Counted from the stretch's first letter, positions 18,263 to 26,585 are shown. The stretch is DNA of 32,063 bases from Flavobacterium sp. (GCA_014378065.1 JACMOK010000095.1:1-32063), one strand, 5' to 3'. Made by a program: numbers and translations. Notes: generated by a model from the sequence alone, not told the origin.

Positions 18263-18274
18263 ATTTTAAATTTA
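18245..18274 (+). promoter_or_regulatory. Probable promoter of the M23 peptidase operon, inside the previous terminator
   Basis: TTTG (18245-18248), 18 bases, TAAATTTA (18267-18274), one mismatch from TAnnTTTG. The -33 element lies in the loop of the preceding terminator. The ATG follows 17 bases after the -7 element. Confidence 0.5.
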
Positions 18275-18291
18275 TAGCACAAAACAATAGA

Positions 18292-18975
18292 ATGGGATCA
18301 TTGGAAACACTCTTAAAAACGTATTCTGCCTCGAAAGTGATTGATGCCACTATCAATCATAATGAATACGTCGCGGTGAATCTGTCGGCATCAAATCAAA
18401 TGTTGTCTAAAATCAATACGGACCAAACGCAACATTTTGAAAATTACATTAAAAATTATGTTGTTCTGCATCATGCCAAAGTAGCTTATGGCGGTTATAA
18501 TGAAGAAAGAAATTTGTACAAGCGCAGCGGTATTTTCAATCCGACTGAAGCAGAGGAACGGAACATCCATATTGGTGTGGATTTATTGGTAAAATCCGGA
18601 ACACCAGTATTGGCGGCGTTAGATGGATGCATACACAGTTTTAATAACAATACGGGTTTGGGAAATTACGGTCCAACAATTGTTTTAAAACATACGGTAT
18701 CGACGCATGAATTTTATACTCTCTACGGTCATTTATCGCTGGAAAGCATTGCTGGTTTAAAAATCGGCACCGCATTTAGAAAGGGCGAAATCTTAGGAAC
18801 GTTGGGAGACGCAACAGTTAACGGCGATTATGCACCCCATCTGCATTTTCAAATTATAAAAGACCTACAACATTATTTTGGCGATTATCCGGGTGTTTGC
18901 AACAAAAATACCCTTGATTTTTACTTGGAAAACTGTCCCGATCCCAATTGGTTATTAAAAATACAAGCGATATGA
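18292..18975 (+). CDS. M23 (LytM-type) metallopeptidase
   Basis: A 227-residue protein with a complete M23 catalytic core: HIGVD (His93, Asp97), YGHLS (His147) and HLHF (His183, His185), the zinc ligands and catalytic histidine of lysostaphin/LytM-type enzymes that cut peptidoglycan cross-links. The glycine-rich strand LGNYGPTIVLKH precedes the second motif as expected. There is no signal peptide or membrane segment at the N-terminus (MGSLETLLKTYSASK), which is odd for a wall hydrolase; the enzyme may be exported otherwise, or act on a cytosolic substrate. It is first of four closely packed genes and overlaps the next by four bases (ATGA). Confidence 0.88.
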   Translation: MGSLETLLKTYSASKVIDATINHNEYVAVNLSASNQMLSKINTDQTQHFENYIKNYVVLHHAKVAYGGYNEERNLYKRSGIFNPTEAEERNIHIGVDLLVKSGTPVLAALDGCIHSFNNNTGLGNYGPTIVLKHTVSTHEFYTLYGHLSLESIAGLKIGTAFRKGEILGTLGDATVNGDYAPHLHFQIIKDLQHYFGDYPGVCNKNTLDFYLENCPDPNWLLKIQAI

Positions 18976-19463
18976 ATAAAGTAATTATCTTGCTGAGCCT
19001 TTCCTTGCTTATCAGCTGCAAATCAAAAAAAGTTTCGGCCGTGTTGCCACCAGAGTCAACAGTGATCAAATTGGCGACTGCCGAGGTAGATACTGATGTA
19101 AAAGATAAAGCGTACGAGCTCGGCAGACGCGTGCTGATGACTTGTAATGTATCCAAATTTAAACCTTTCAACAGCGCAGAAGCCACTCCGACAGTGATTC
19201 AAAATATGACACAAGAGCGTTTGACAAAAACTTGCTTAAAGTTCCGCCTCAAATATGGTGATTTTAAAGACCTTCAATTGGTCGAAATTTTTAAACTTAA
19301 ATCGACTAACACCACGGTATTTAGGTTCAAAGCGCTGTACGAAAAGAAAATTGCCAATAAGGAATTGCGAATGACGATGAATGAAAAAAATCAGGTTTCT
19401 GCGGTAAAATCACTTGACTGGATCGATGCTTACGAAAACAAAACCGTTCAAAGCAATAAATAA
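18972..19463 (+). CDS. Small lipoprotein of unknown function
   Basis: A 163-residue protein starting at the ATG that overlaps the M23 stop codon. It has a lipoprotein signal: hydrophobic core VIILLSLSLL and lipobox LISC with the modified cysteine at residue 16, followed by KSKK. An upstream in-frame start at 18948 would put eight extra residues before the signal and lies inside the M23 gene, so I reject it. The mature part is mixed alpha/beta, with two further cysteines (in MTCN and KTCL) that could form a disulfide, and a strand-rich middle (TTVFRFKALYEKK). I do not recognise the family. Its coupling to the M23 gene suggests an envelope role or a partner of the peptidase. Confidence 0.8.
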   Translation: MNKVIILLSLSLLISCKSKKVSAVLPPESTVIKLATAEVDTDVKDKAYELGRRVLMTCNVSKFKPFNSAEATPTVIQNMTQERLTKTCLKFRLKYGDFKDLQLVEIFKLKSTNTTVFRFKALYEKKIANKELRMTMNEKNQVSAVKSLDWIDAYENKTVQSNK

Positions 19464-19466
19464 TTT

Positions 19467-20000
19467 ATGAATTTTAAATCATTGTTTTTGTCGACCATGC
19501 TGATTTTAATTTCAGCTATGGGTCAGGCACAGCAAATCAAAAATGATCAAACGCCTGTTGTGTTACCGTCGACTGGCTGGGACTTTATCTGTGAAAAATA
19601 TGCCTTAACTGGATTGGTAAATGTTCAAATAACCAAAACCGAAAATAGCGGCATTATGAAGTTATCCATAGCAGCAACAAACGTCACTTTTACTATCTCC
19701 GGAACCGTATATGTTTTTTTAAAAGACAATACCATTATAACCTGCCTTGATAAAGCACAACACTATGTGGCAGGAAATTCTATCGCTTCGAATTACTATC
19801 TTTCCGTTGCGGAAATGACCAAACTCAAACGAACAGCTATTGAGTCAATCCATTTTAATATTAAAGGAACTACTCAGGGTTTTAACAGCCAAGTAGGAAA
19901 TTTTACTGCTTTAAACAAAAAGTATTATTTTGCAACTGCTTTCGATCAAACTAAAAAAAGTTATGATACTGCTGAGGACATTACTGCTTTGTATAAATAA
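19467..20000 (+). CDS. Secreted protein of unknown function
   Basis: A 177-residue protein with a clear signal peptide (MNFKSLFLSTMLILISAMGQAQ, cut near residue 22). The mature part has no recognisable domain; it contains a run of beta strands (MKLSIAATNVTFTISGTVYVF) and two cysteines. It starts three bases after the lipoprotein stop, so it is very likely co-transcribed with the M23 peptidase and lipoprotein. Export to the periplasm is the only inference I can support. Confidence 0.75.
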   Translation: MNFKSLFLSTMLILISAMGQAQQIKNDQTPVVLPSTGWDFICEKYALTGLVNVQITKTENSGIMKLSIAATNVTFTISGTVYVFLKDNTIITCLDKAQHYVAGNSIASNYYLSVAEMTKLKRTAIESIHFNIKGTTQGFNSQVGNFTALNKKYYFATAFDQTKKSYDTAEDITALYK

Positions 20001-20008
20001 AATGTCAT

Positions 20009-20476
20009 ATGAATCCACACGAACAATTGATTGAAGAATTTTACGCTGCATTTGCTGCTGGCAATGGCAAAACAATGGCAAGTTGCTATCATAACGAAAT
20101 TACATTTCAAGATCCCATTTTTGGAATATTAAAAGGAGCGGCTGTAGCTGATATGTGGAACATGCTGATTGAACGCAGCAAAGGCAATCTTAAAATTGAA
20201 TTTTCAGAAGTCAACGCAAAATCAGGGTCTGGTTCCGCCAGATGGCTCGCTACCTATTTTTTCAGCAAAACGAAGCGTGTGGTGGTAAACACTGTTTTTG
20301 CCACTTTCGAATTTGAAGATGGCCTCATTATTAAACATACCGATCATTTTAATCTTTGGAAATGGAGCCACCAAGCATTTGGCTTTTCAGGATATTGTTT
20401 GGGTTGGACAGGTTTTTTGCAACGAAAAATTCAGAGAGAAGCTCGAACAGCATTGCAGAAATATCGCATTACGTAA
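20009..20476 (+). CDS. NTF2-like (SnoaL-type) small protein
   Basis: A 155-residue cytosolic protein with the cone-shaped NTF2-like fold pattern: N-terminal helices (EQLIEEFYAAFAAGNGKTMASCY), the HNEITFQDPIFG turn, then strands ending in the typical HTDHFNLWKW, where a helix closes the pocket. SnoaL-like members include isomerases, hydrolases and binding proteins; the conserved Asp/His pair in the pocket is present but the ligand is unknown. It is last in the four-gene unit beginning with the M23 peptidase, and its stop lies four bases from the convergent menC stop. Confidence 0.8.
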   Translation: MNPHEQLIEEFYAAFAAGNGKTMASCYHNEITFQDPIFGILKGAAVADMWNMLIERSKGNLKIEFSEVNAKSGSGSARWLATYFFSKTKRVVVNTVFATFEFEDGLIIKHTDHFNLWKWSHQAFGFSGYCLGWTGFLQRKIQREARTALQKYRIT

Positions 20477-20480
20477 ATAT

Positions 20481-21524
20481 TTACAAAAGCCAGTTTCGCA
20501 AGTCCCATTTTTTTTTGTTATTGTACCACAACTGACCGTCAGACACTTCTAAAGGGCTGTCGATGTTATTGGTATATAAGGCTCCAGTTCCTAATCCTTG
20601 GGGCATTTTATTTTGTTTTAAAAACGTCCATTGTGCGATAGCATTGAGTCCGATATTGCTTTCCAATGCAGAAGTAATCCACCAACCAATATTGTGTTTT
20701 TCGGCCAAGTGAATCCATTCCTTGGTACCTCGAAATCCTCCTAAAAAACTGGGTTTTAAAATGACGTATTGCGGTTGTATTTTTTGTAATAGATGCTCTT
20801 TTTGAGCAGTGGAAAACACACCAATTAACTCTTCGTCTAAAGCGATTGGAACAGGGCTCTTTTTACACAGATCTGCCATAGTGTCATGTTGATTTTTTTG
20901 TATCGGTTGTTCTATGCTATGTATATCAAATTCAGATAATTGATTTAATTTAACTAAAGCCTGATTTGAATTAAAAGCACCGTTTGCATCCACTCGAATT
21001 TGGATTTCGTTTGCACTAAAATGCTGTCTAATGTAGCGCAACAATTGCAATTCTTTATCAAAATCAATCGCACCGATTTTGAGTTTGACACAATTAAATC
21101 CGCTGCTAATTTTTTCCTCTAACTGCTGTTGCATTTCCGACTCGTTTCCCATCCAAATGAGTCCGTTTATCGCAATGCTTTTCTCGGTTTCTGTAAAAGC
21201 CGAAGGGAACAATAAGAAGGGCGTTTCTGAGGCAACGGATCGGAATGCCATTTCCAGACCAAACTGTATCGATGGGAATTCCTGTAGGCTTTCCCACAGC
21301 AATTTTTCGCCCAGATGGATATGATCGCAAGTCCATTGTAACTTTTCTTCATAATCTGGTCTGTCGTCTATGCTGAGGCCACGGAGTAATCCGCATTCCC
21401 CAATTCCCTTTTTTCCTTCTTGTTCGAGGATAATAAACCAAGTTTCTTTCTGAGTCATAACACCCCGGGAAGTTCCCGATGGCTTCTTGAATTGAAGCGT
21501 ATATTTTTTAAAAGAAGCTTTCAT
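20481..21524 (-). CDS. menC: o-Succinylbenzoate synthase (MenC)
   Basis: A 347-residue member of the enolase superfamily, converting SHCHC to o-succinylbenzoate by dehydration in menaquinone synthesis. The catalytic KxK pair is K147/K149 (VKLKIG); the metal ligands are D179 (VDANGAF), E205 (IEQPI) and D230 (ALDEEL); the second general acid/base lysine is K257 (ILKPS). Length fits bacterial MenC (320-370). The N-terminal capping domain (IGECGLLRGLS) is present. It follows the secreted TPR-protein gene by nine bases, so the two are probably co-transcribed. Some relatives are dipeptide epimerases, but the operon context with menA, menB and menD supports MenC. Confidence 0.93.
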   Translation of the reverse strand: MKASFKKYTLQFKKPSGTSRGVMTQKETWFIILEQEGKKGIGECGLLRGLSIDDRPDYEEKLQWTCDHIHLGEKLLWESLQEFPSIQFGLEMAFRSVASETPFLLFPSAFTETEKSIAINGLIWMGNESEMQQQLEEKISSGFNCVKLKIGAIDFDKELQLLRYIRQHFSANEIQIRVDANGAFNSNQALVKLNQLSEFDIHSIEQPIQKNQHDTMADLCKKSPVPIALDEELIGVFSTAQKEHLLQKIQPQYVILKPSFLGGFRGTKEWIHLAEKHNIGWWITSALESNIGLNAIAQWTFLKQNKMPQGLGTGALYTNNIDSPLEVSDGQLWYNNKKKWDLRNWLL

Positions 21525-21533
21525 TGTTTAAAA

Positions 21534-22733
21534 TTAATGTGTTGTGATGACGTTCAAGATATTTTTAAAATCTTTGGAGGGCAGACCTGCTTTTTCAAAA
21601 GCTGCAAAGTCTATTTTTACTTTTTCAAGCCATGATAGCGTATTGGTAGCATTTTGCAAACGGTATTTTTTATAGATCGTTTTGGCTTGATTGTAATTGT
21701 TATTTAGCAAATAACTATGCGCCATATTGAGTTTGGTAAGCAATTCTGTCGGATCCAATTTCTCTGTTTCTTTTAAAAATTTTATAGCCTTGTCGTATTG
21801 TTTGGTAAAAATACAATTCAAAGCCATGGCATTATAATCGGCTGTCGTGGCTTTACCATTTTCGAAAAGGGGCTCTAGTTTGTCAATGGCTTCTGCAAAT
21901 TTATGCTGGCTGAATAACACTGCTGCTGCGGTCCTTTGATTTTCTCCAACCATTTTAATGGCGCCACTTTCCTCATAACAGGTTATCCCAGCCACCTTAA
22001 AAGCAGTGGTTTTTTCGGCTGCCAATAGATCTTGATATTCTGAAAAGCGGTATCGATGCTGCAATTTTTCGAGTACGCAAACACAATAAGCGTCGGAATT
22101 TATTATTTTTTTGGCTAAATCTGTCGATTTGCAGATGTCAAGTATTGATTTTCTGTTCTCGACATTCCATCCGCGACTCAGTTTATTGTCAACCCATGGC
22201 ACCACTTCCAAAACGATCCGCTGCTTCATGATCCAATTTTTACTTTCAAACCCAAACCACAAAGCATTTGATTTTATAAATGTCGGCGATGCTATCGAAA
22301 GCCGGCGCGCGTCTTTGTTGACCGGATTGTTTTGAAACAAGCAGGCTTTGTCTGTTTTGCCAGTGTTTTTGTAAACAGCAGCCATTGCTTCGTTAGAAAA
22401 TATCGCATACTTGCATTTGTCGTCACCCGCAATTTTTGAAAGTAGCAATACGGCTCCGGCCGACCCTTGACTGATTCCTGTCGGATCCGGAATAGCCTTG
22501 AGCACAGATACCAGACTGTTGGCCAATTGCTGATTTTCATCGAGTAGCGTAATGCGGTAAACGATTTCTGTAGTTCCGACGGGCAGCGATTCGGTGCTAA
22601 GGATAATTCGTTCTCTTGCGCTTACGGTAACTTCTCTGGCGGTGGCGCGCGCTTTATCCCAATATCCGTCGGGTTGTGCAAAGGACAACGCAGCAACGCA
22701 TAAAGTTATCATTGAGTACAATTGTTTTTGCAT
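21534..22733 (-). CDS. Secreted TPR-repeat protein of unknown function
   Basis: A 399-residue protein from the ATG at 22733 (MQKQLYSMITLCVAALSFAQ), which begins a clear signal peptide. An upstream in-frame start at 22808 would add 25 residues in front of the signal peptide and would run through the intergenic repeat, so I reject it. The first half is unclassified and contains a CVC pair in YCVCVLEKL and single cysteines likely to be disulfide-bonded in the periplasm. The last 130 residues carry about three tetratricopeptide units (AAVLFSQHKFAEAIDKLEP, AMALNCIFTKQYDKAIKFL, AHSYLLNNNYNQAKTIYK), which serve as protein-protein scaffolds. It is sandwiched between the UPF0173 hydrolase and menC and is probably in the menC transcript, though nothing in it suggests a menaquinone step. 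Confidence 0.8.
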   Translation of the reverse strand: MQKQLYSMITLCVAALSFAQPDGYWDKARATAREVTVSARERIILSTESLPVGTTEIVYRITLLDENQQLANSLVSVLKAIPDPTGISQGSAGAVLLLSKIAGDDKCKYAIFSNEAMAAVYKNTGKTDKACLFQNNPVNKDARRLSIASPTFIKSNALWFGFESKNWIMKQRIVLEVVPWVDNKLSRGWNVENRKSILDICKSTDLAKKIINSDAYCVCVLEKLQHRYRFSEYQDLLAAEKTTAFKVAGITCYEESGAIKMVGENQRTAAAVLFSQHKFAEAIDKLEPLFENGKATTADYNAMALNCIFTKQYDKAIKFLKETEKLDPTELLTKLNMAHSYLLNNNYNQAKTIYKKYRLQNATNTLSWLEKVKIDFAAFEKAGLPSKDFKNILNVITTH

Positions 22734-22759
22734 GGAGGTTGAATTTGAGTGTGGCATTT

Positions 22760-22855
22760 TAGCCCGGATAGCAGTGGAAATCTCCCGTAACAAGAACGTA
22801 GAATTCAATCTGATTTTTCTAAACGGGAATTGGAACGGATAGCCGGAATAGCTTC
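22760..22855 (+). repeat. Dispersed structured intergenic repeat, copy 2
   Basis: The ends TAGCCCGGAT and AGCCGGAATAGCTTC match copy 1 at 11818-11892 except for one C/T change. The interior differs: TCCCGT (22783-22788) pairs with ACGGGA (22823-22828) around a 34-base loop. The copy lies between two minus-strand genes, so its orientation relative to transcription is opposite to copy 1. Confidence 0.65.
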
Positions 22856-22864
22856 AAAAAAAAA

Positions 22865-23545
22865 TTATAAATCGATACTTTGTCCGATATCGAGCAACAT
22901 CAAATCTTTTCCTTTATCAAAAAACTGGCGTATTGCGGCTTCGTGGTTGATTTCGATAAAACCGAAGGTGTCGTAATGGATGCCGAGTATTTTATCACAG
23001 GCTACAAAATCGGAAGCTAAAATCGCATCTTCTATATCCATCGTAAAATTATTGCCTATCGGAAGTATCGCAAGATCGAGCTTGGTGCGCAGGGGAATCA
23101 GCTTCATGTCCATGGTAAGGGCCGTGTCGCCCGCGATATAAATATTTTTGTGTTCGCCTTCAATCACAAAACCGCCCGGATTTCCGCCATACGTGCCATC
23201 GGCGAACGAACTTGAATGTATGGCGTTGACATATTTGACAGTTCCAAAATCAAATTTCCAGCTTCCGCCGTGGTTCATCATGTGGCCGTTGAACCCTTTT
23301 TCAAGATAATATGTAATGATTTCAGCATTGGAAACGATAATTGCGTCTGGATTATTTCCCATAATTGCTTCGACATCTAAGGTATGATCCTGATGCGCAT
23401 GGGTGAGCAAAAGATAATCGATTTTAAGATCGTCTATGTTGATGTGCCTCGCTTTTGGGTTGGCAGAAATAAAAGGATCTACTAAAATAGTTTTGCCACT
23501 GATTTGGATGGACAACGAAGCATGTCCGTAGAAAGTGATTTTCAT
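22865..23545 (-). CDS. UPF0173-type metal-dependent hydrolase
   Basis: A 226-residue metallo-beta-lactamase-fold hydrolase of the UPF0173 group. The first metal motif THAHQDHT has His49, His51, Asp53 and His54; further ligands are HIGxxxG-like NHGG, the AGDT loop and the final GIHYDTF. Such proteins hydrolyse unspecified ester or phosphate bonds. It starts 10 bases after the menA stop on the same strand, so it belongs to the menA transcript. Conserved neighbourhood with menA is seen in other Bacteroidetes from general knowledge, but no menaquinone step is assigned to it. No signal peptide: cytosolic. Confidence 0.88.
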   Translation of the reverse strand: MKITFYGHASLSIQISGKTILVDPFISANPKARHINIDDLKIDYLLLTHAHQDHTLDVEAIMGNNPDAIIVSNAEIITYYLEKGFNGHMMNHGGSWKFDFGTVKYVNAIHSSSFADGTYGGNPGGFVIEGEHKNIYIAGDTALTMDMKLIPLRTKLDLAILPIGNNFTMDIEDAILASDFVACDKILGIHYDTFGFIEINHEAAIRQFFDKGKDLMLLDIGQSIDL

Positions 23546-23555
23546 ATAAAAAGTA

Positions 23556-24485
23556 TTAGGAATTATTGACCAAAATATCGGATAAAAAATAGATCAGACA
23601 CAGAGAAAGCAACACTGATAACAGAAATGTACTCAAAGCCAATTTTTTAAGTTCTGGATCTAAAGCTCTGGAATCATTGTTTTTATGCACGGTTATCAAA
23701 TGTTTGGTTAAAGGAATGTAAGCGAGTAGGAAAAGATATTGGTCGAAATGGAAATCGCTTGCAATGGCAAAAATTAATACCAGTAGCATGGCAGAACCCA
23801 CCAGAAAATAATGATACACTTTGGCCTTCGCACCACCAATTTTAACGACGATAGTATTCTTACCCACTTTTTTATCAGAGATTTCGTCGCGCATATTGTT
23901 TAGATTTAAAACACCGACACTTAAAAATCCTATAGCGATGGCGGGCAATATTAGCAGATGTCCATCTTCGAAAGTTTTGGTAAACATGAAATAAATGCCC
24001 ATCGTACTCACGAGGCCAAAAAACACAAATACAAACAAATCTCCGTAACCACGGTAGCCATAAGCGGTGTTGCCCACTGTGTAGCGAATCGCAGAAGCAA
24101 TTGCCAATCCGCCAAGCATTATAAAGAACAAAGAATAGGTTAGGTAATCTTCTTTAAAAGAAAAATAAACCAGCAGAATTGCGGAAATCATGGTTAATAC
24201 CGCGGTCAATATCATGGCATTTTTCATGGCTTTTGGAGAAATAACCCCACTTTGTATGGCGCGTTTGGGGCCGATGCGGTCTTCATTGTCTGTGCCTTTA
24301 ATCCCGTCGCCATAATCATTGGCGAAATTTGATAGGACTTGCAACCCTAAAGTAGTTGATAAGGCCAGAAGTACAATTTTCCAATTGAAAATCGACTGCG
24401 ACATGGCGTAAAAGCTCCCTAGAATTATCCCTGAAACCGAAAGTGGTAATGTTCTCAGCCGTGCTGCTTGGATCCAGTGCTTCAT
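23556..24485 (-). CDS. menA: 1,4-Dihydroxy-2-naphthoate prenyltransferase (MenA)
   Basis: A 309-residue integral membrane UbiA-type prenyltransferase, joining a polyprenyl chain to DHNA to give demethylmenaquinone. The first Asp-rich motif is NDYGDGIKGTDNEDR (56-70) and the second is NNMRDEISDKKVGKNT (near residue 200); both are complete and bind diphosphate through magnesium. Eight to nine hydrophobic helices are visible, starting with LPLSVSGIILGSFYAM. Length fits MenA (about 290-310). Located 35 bases after the PH-domain protein gene and 10 bases before the UPF0173 hydrolase gene, all on the same strand. Confidence 0.95.
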   Translation of the reverse strand: MKHWIQAARLRTLPLSVSGIILGSFYAMSQSIFNWKIVLLALSTTLGLQVLSNFANDYGDGIKGTDNEDRIGPKRAIQSGVISPKAMKNAMILTAVLTMISAILLVYFSFKEDYLTYSLFFIMLGGLAIASAIRYTVGNTAYGYRGYGDLFVFVFFGLVSTMGIYFMFTKTFEDGHLLILPAIAIGFLSVGVLNLNNMRDEISDKKVGKNTIVVKIGGAKAKVYHYFLVGSAMLLVLIFAIASDFHFDQYLFLLAYIPLTKHLITVHKNNDSRALDPELKKLALSTFLLSVLLSLCLIYFLSDILVNNS

Positions 24486-24520
24486 TTTTATTGATTTTTA
24501 CTTTTTAATTTAATCATTTT

Positions 24521-26023
24521 TTACATCCAGTTGCTGTCTGATATTTCAATTTCGTACAACCAAAGGTTGATATAGGCCTTAATTTTATTATAATCTCCCA
24601 ACTGAAACACGATGGTTCCTCCTGCTGTGTGCAAAGTGAGCGAACCAATATTGAGGCTTTTGTGCCAGAACAATTGCGAAGTGGTAATGGCCTGAATTTT
24701 ACACGGTTCAATAATTTCATTTTGTACGTCCCACGCGCCGCTTTGTTTAATAATAAATTCCTCGTTAACAAACAATCGGTAGTTTTTGAACTTGAAAAAC
24801 TGCAAAATAGCCACAAAAATAACATAGGCCGGCACCAAATAATTTATTGCCCAGCCGGTAGTGGTATCATAACTTCTAAAAATATAAAATGCAAGTAAAG
24901 GTAAGGCTATTGTAAGGAATATTGCAAAACCAAGTTTGCGAAAATTGGGTTGAAGCCTAACGCCTTTTTGCGGAATTTTTTGAAATAACAATTTCAATAT
25001 CGCTTCGCTTTCATTATCGCTACAGCCCGGAATTTCAATCGCGGCATTGCGCTCTTCTTTTTCACCATGGGTGGCTTGCTTTATTTTTATTTCCAAAATA
25101 TTCATTTTTTTTTGAAAATAATTTCTTGAAATTGCTGTGATTTGTACTTTTTCGGGTTTGATAATTGTGCTTTTGGTATTGAGTAAACCGAACGAAAGCA
25201 ATAAAGATCCCTTTTGTTTTGTGATTTTATAATCGTAATATTTGAAAATTATCCGGACAAGATTGATTATTAATACCAGTGCAATTAATGCAAACAGTGC
25301 CACAAGAAAGGCCTGGATTATCCAATCTTTTGCTACATAGTTTTCAAGGTTTTCATCATGCAGCAGGTCTCTTCCGGTGAATCTGTTGATATTGTCAGAG
25401 ACTGTAAAGAAAAAAATCAACAGCAGTGAAAAACTTCTTATATAATTGGACGTAATTCCAACCTTTAGTAAACTTAGAAAACTGATGCGAATAAACGGAA
25501 AGACAGGGGTAGGTAAAGTGTTCTCTATACCCTTGTGTTCATTCGCATTTTGTGTTTGCTTACTATTGTCTAACAAACGTGCCTTCAATTCTAAAGCTAA
25601 AGCATGTGAGATGGCTTTAATTTTAACTTCTTTGTCTTGACCTCCCGCGGTGTCGACTTCTAAAGCATACACGCCAATCATCCGTTGCAATAAAGATTGG
25701 TTGATATTGACTTGTTGTATTTTACGCACCTGAATCGCAGTTTTGGTTTTATTGAAAATGCCATCAATGATAATAAACTCATCATTTTCGTTGTCTAAAT
25801 AAAATGTAAAATTTAGATATTTTAGGTAAGCAATTATTCCGATGATCAAAATAAGACTGACGGTTCCCAGCAAAAAATAGGCTTTATTAATTTCATCAAA
25901 CTTGAAAAGCCAAATCACTAAAATCGGCCATATTGCGCGGGCATACAGTCTGATTGTATCCAGAAACATAACCAAAACCCCTATGGGAGATTGTCGCTGT
26001 GGTTGGTTGAAAAGACTTTCCAT
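24521..26023 (-). CDS. Membrane protein with three bacterial PH domains (YdbT-like)
   Basis: A 500-residue protein alternating paired membrane helices with bacterial PH-like (bPH2) domains. The first domain carries VRKIQQVNINQSLLQRM and VDTAGG (about residues 98-127); a second follows the membrane pair near residue 240 (IIKPEKVQITAISRNYF); the third is near the C-terminus (CKIQAITTSQLFWHKSL, LHTAGG). This is the YdbT organisation of Bacillus subtilis, whose partner YdbS is encoded immediately upstream here: the two reading frames share one base (TAATG). In B. subtilis the YdbS/YdbT pair is linked to resistance to the lantibiotic-like and unusual bacteriocins, but no function can be fixed here. 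It lies 35 bases upstream of menA. Confidence 0.85.
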   Translation of the reverse strand: MESLFNQPQRQSPIGVLVMFLDTIRLYARAIWPILVIWLFKFDEINKAYFLLGTVSLILIIGIIAYLKYLNFTFYLDNENDEFIIIDGIFNKTKTAIQVRKIQQVNINQSLLQRMIGVYALEVDTAGGQDKEVKIKAISHALALELKARLLDNSKQTQNANEHKGIENTLPTPVFPFIRISFLSLLKVGITSNYIRSFSLLLIFFFTVSDNINRFTGRDLLHDENLENYVAKDWIIQAFLVALFALIALVLIINLVRIIFKYYDYKITKQKGSLLLSFGLLNTKSTIIKPEKVQITAISRNYFQKKMNILEIKIKQATHGEKEERNAAIEIPGCSDNESEAILKLLFQKIPQKGVRLQPNFRKLGFAIFLTIALPLLAFYIFRSYDTTTGWAINYLVPAYVIFVAILQFFKFKNYRLFVNEEFIIKQSGAWDVQNEIIEPCKIQAITTSQLFWHKSLNIGSLTLHTAGGTIVFQLGDYNKIKAYINLWLYEIEISDSNWM

Positions 26024-26538
26024 TACAGTTCTTTGACGATCTTACCCATCAACAGCTGTTTTATATTTTCGGCTTGTGCCTTCTCGATTCCAGGAATTTC
26101 AATATCACTTGAATTGCCTCCAGCGGTAAAAATTTCGATTTTAGCCAAGCCAAAGAAACGGGAAACAATTCCTTCGTGTAGCGCTACATGTTGGATTCTG
26201 TTGTAGGGAATTATGATTGTATTGGTTGCTATGATTCCGCTTTTAAAAAGCACGTCATGATTTCTAAAAGCAAAGCCTTTTTTAGTAAATCCGATTCTCG
26301 AGAAAACCAATATCAAACAAAATAAAATCACAATCGCTGCTGTAATTTGTTTTTGATAAGCGAAAAGTTCCATTACAAAAGTAAAAATCAATCCATATGC
26401 CGTTCCTAATAGCACAAAAAGAACCGCAATATTAATTAAAACCACTTTCCAATAAGAGGCATGCAATTTAGAAAACAAAACTTCTTCAAATTTAGGAAGT
26501 TGGGTGGTGTCAAGGGTTTGGTTTGTAAAATTTTCCAT
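26023..26538 (-). CDS. Membrane PH-domain protein (YdbS-like)
   Basis: A 171-residue protein with two membrane segments (about residues 30-52 and 58-80) followed by one bPH2 domain: IIPYNRIQHVALHEGIVSRF and IFTAGGNSSDIEIPGI. The TAGG turn and the IQxV strand match the domains of the downstream 500-residue protein, so the two are a related pair likely to form a complex in the cytoplasmic membrane. The stop codon and the next start overlap (TAATG), indicating coupled translation. It follows menB by 47 bases on the same strand. Confidence 0.85.
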   Translation of the reverse strand: MENFTNQTLDTTQLPKFEEVLFSKLHASYWKVVLINIAVLFVLLGTAYGLIFTFVMELFAYQKQITAAIVILFCLILVFSRIGFTKKGFAFRNHDVLFKSGIIATNTIIIPYNRIQHVALHEGIVSRFFGLAKIEIFTAGGNSSDIEIPGIEKAQAENIKQLLMGKIVKEL

Positions 26539-26585
26539 AGTATATTTTGCTAAAAATCACGGCGTGTATTGAAAAGATCAGAAGA

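Noticed and set aside
22734..22808. Upstream start for the TPR protein at 22808
   Set aside because: It would place 25 residues before a clear signal peptide and read through the intergenic repeat.
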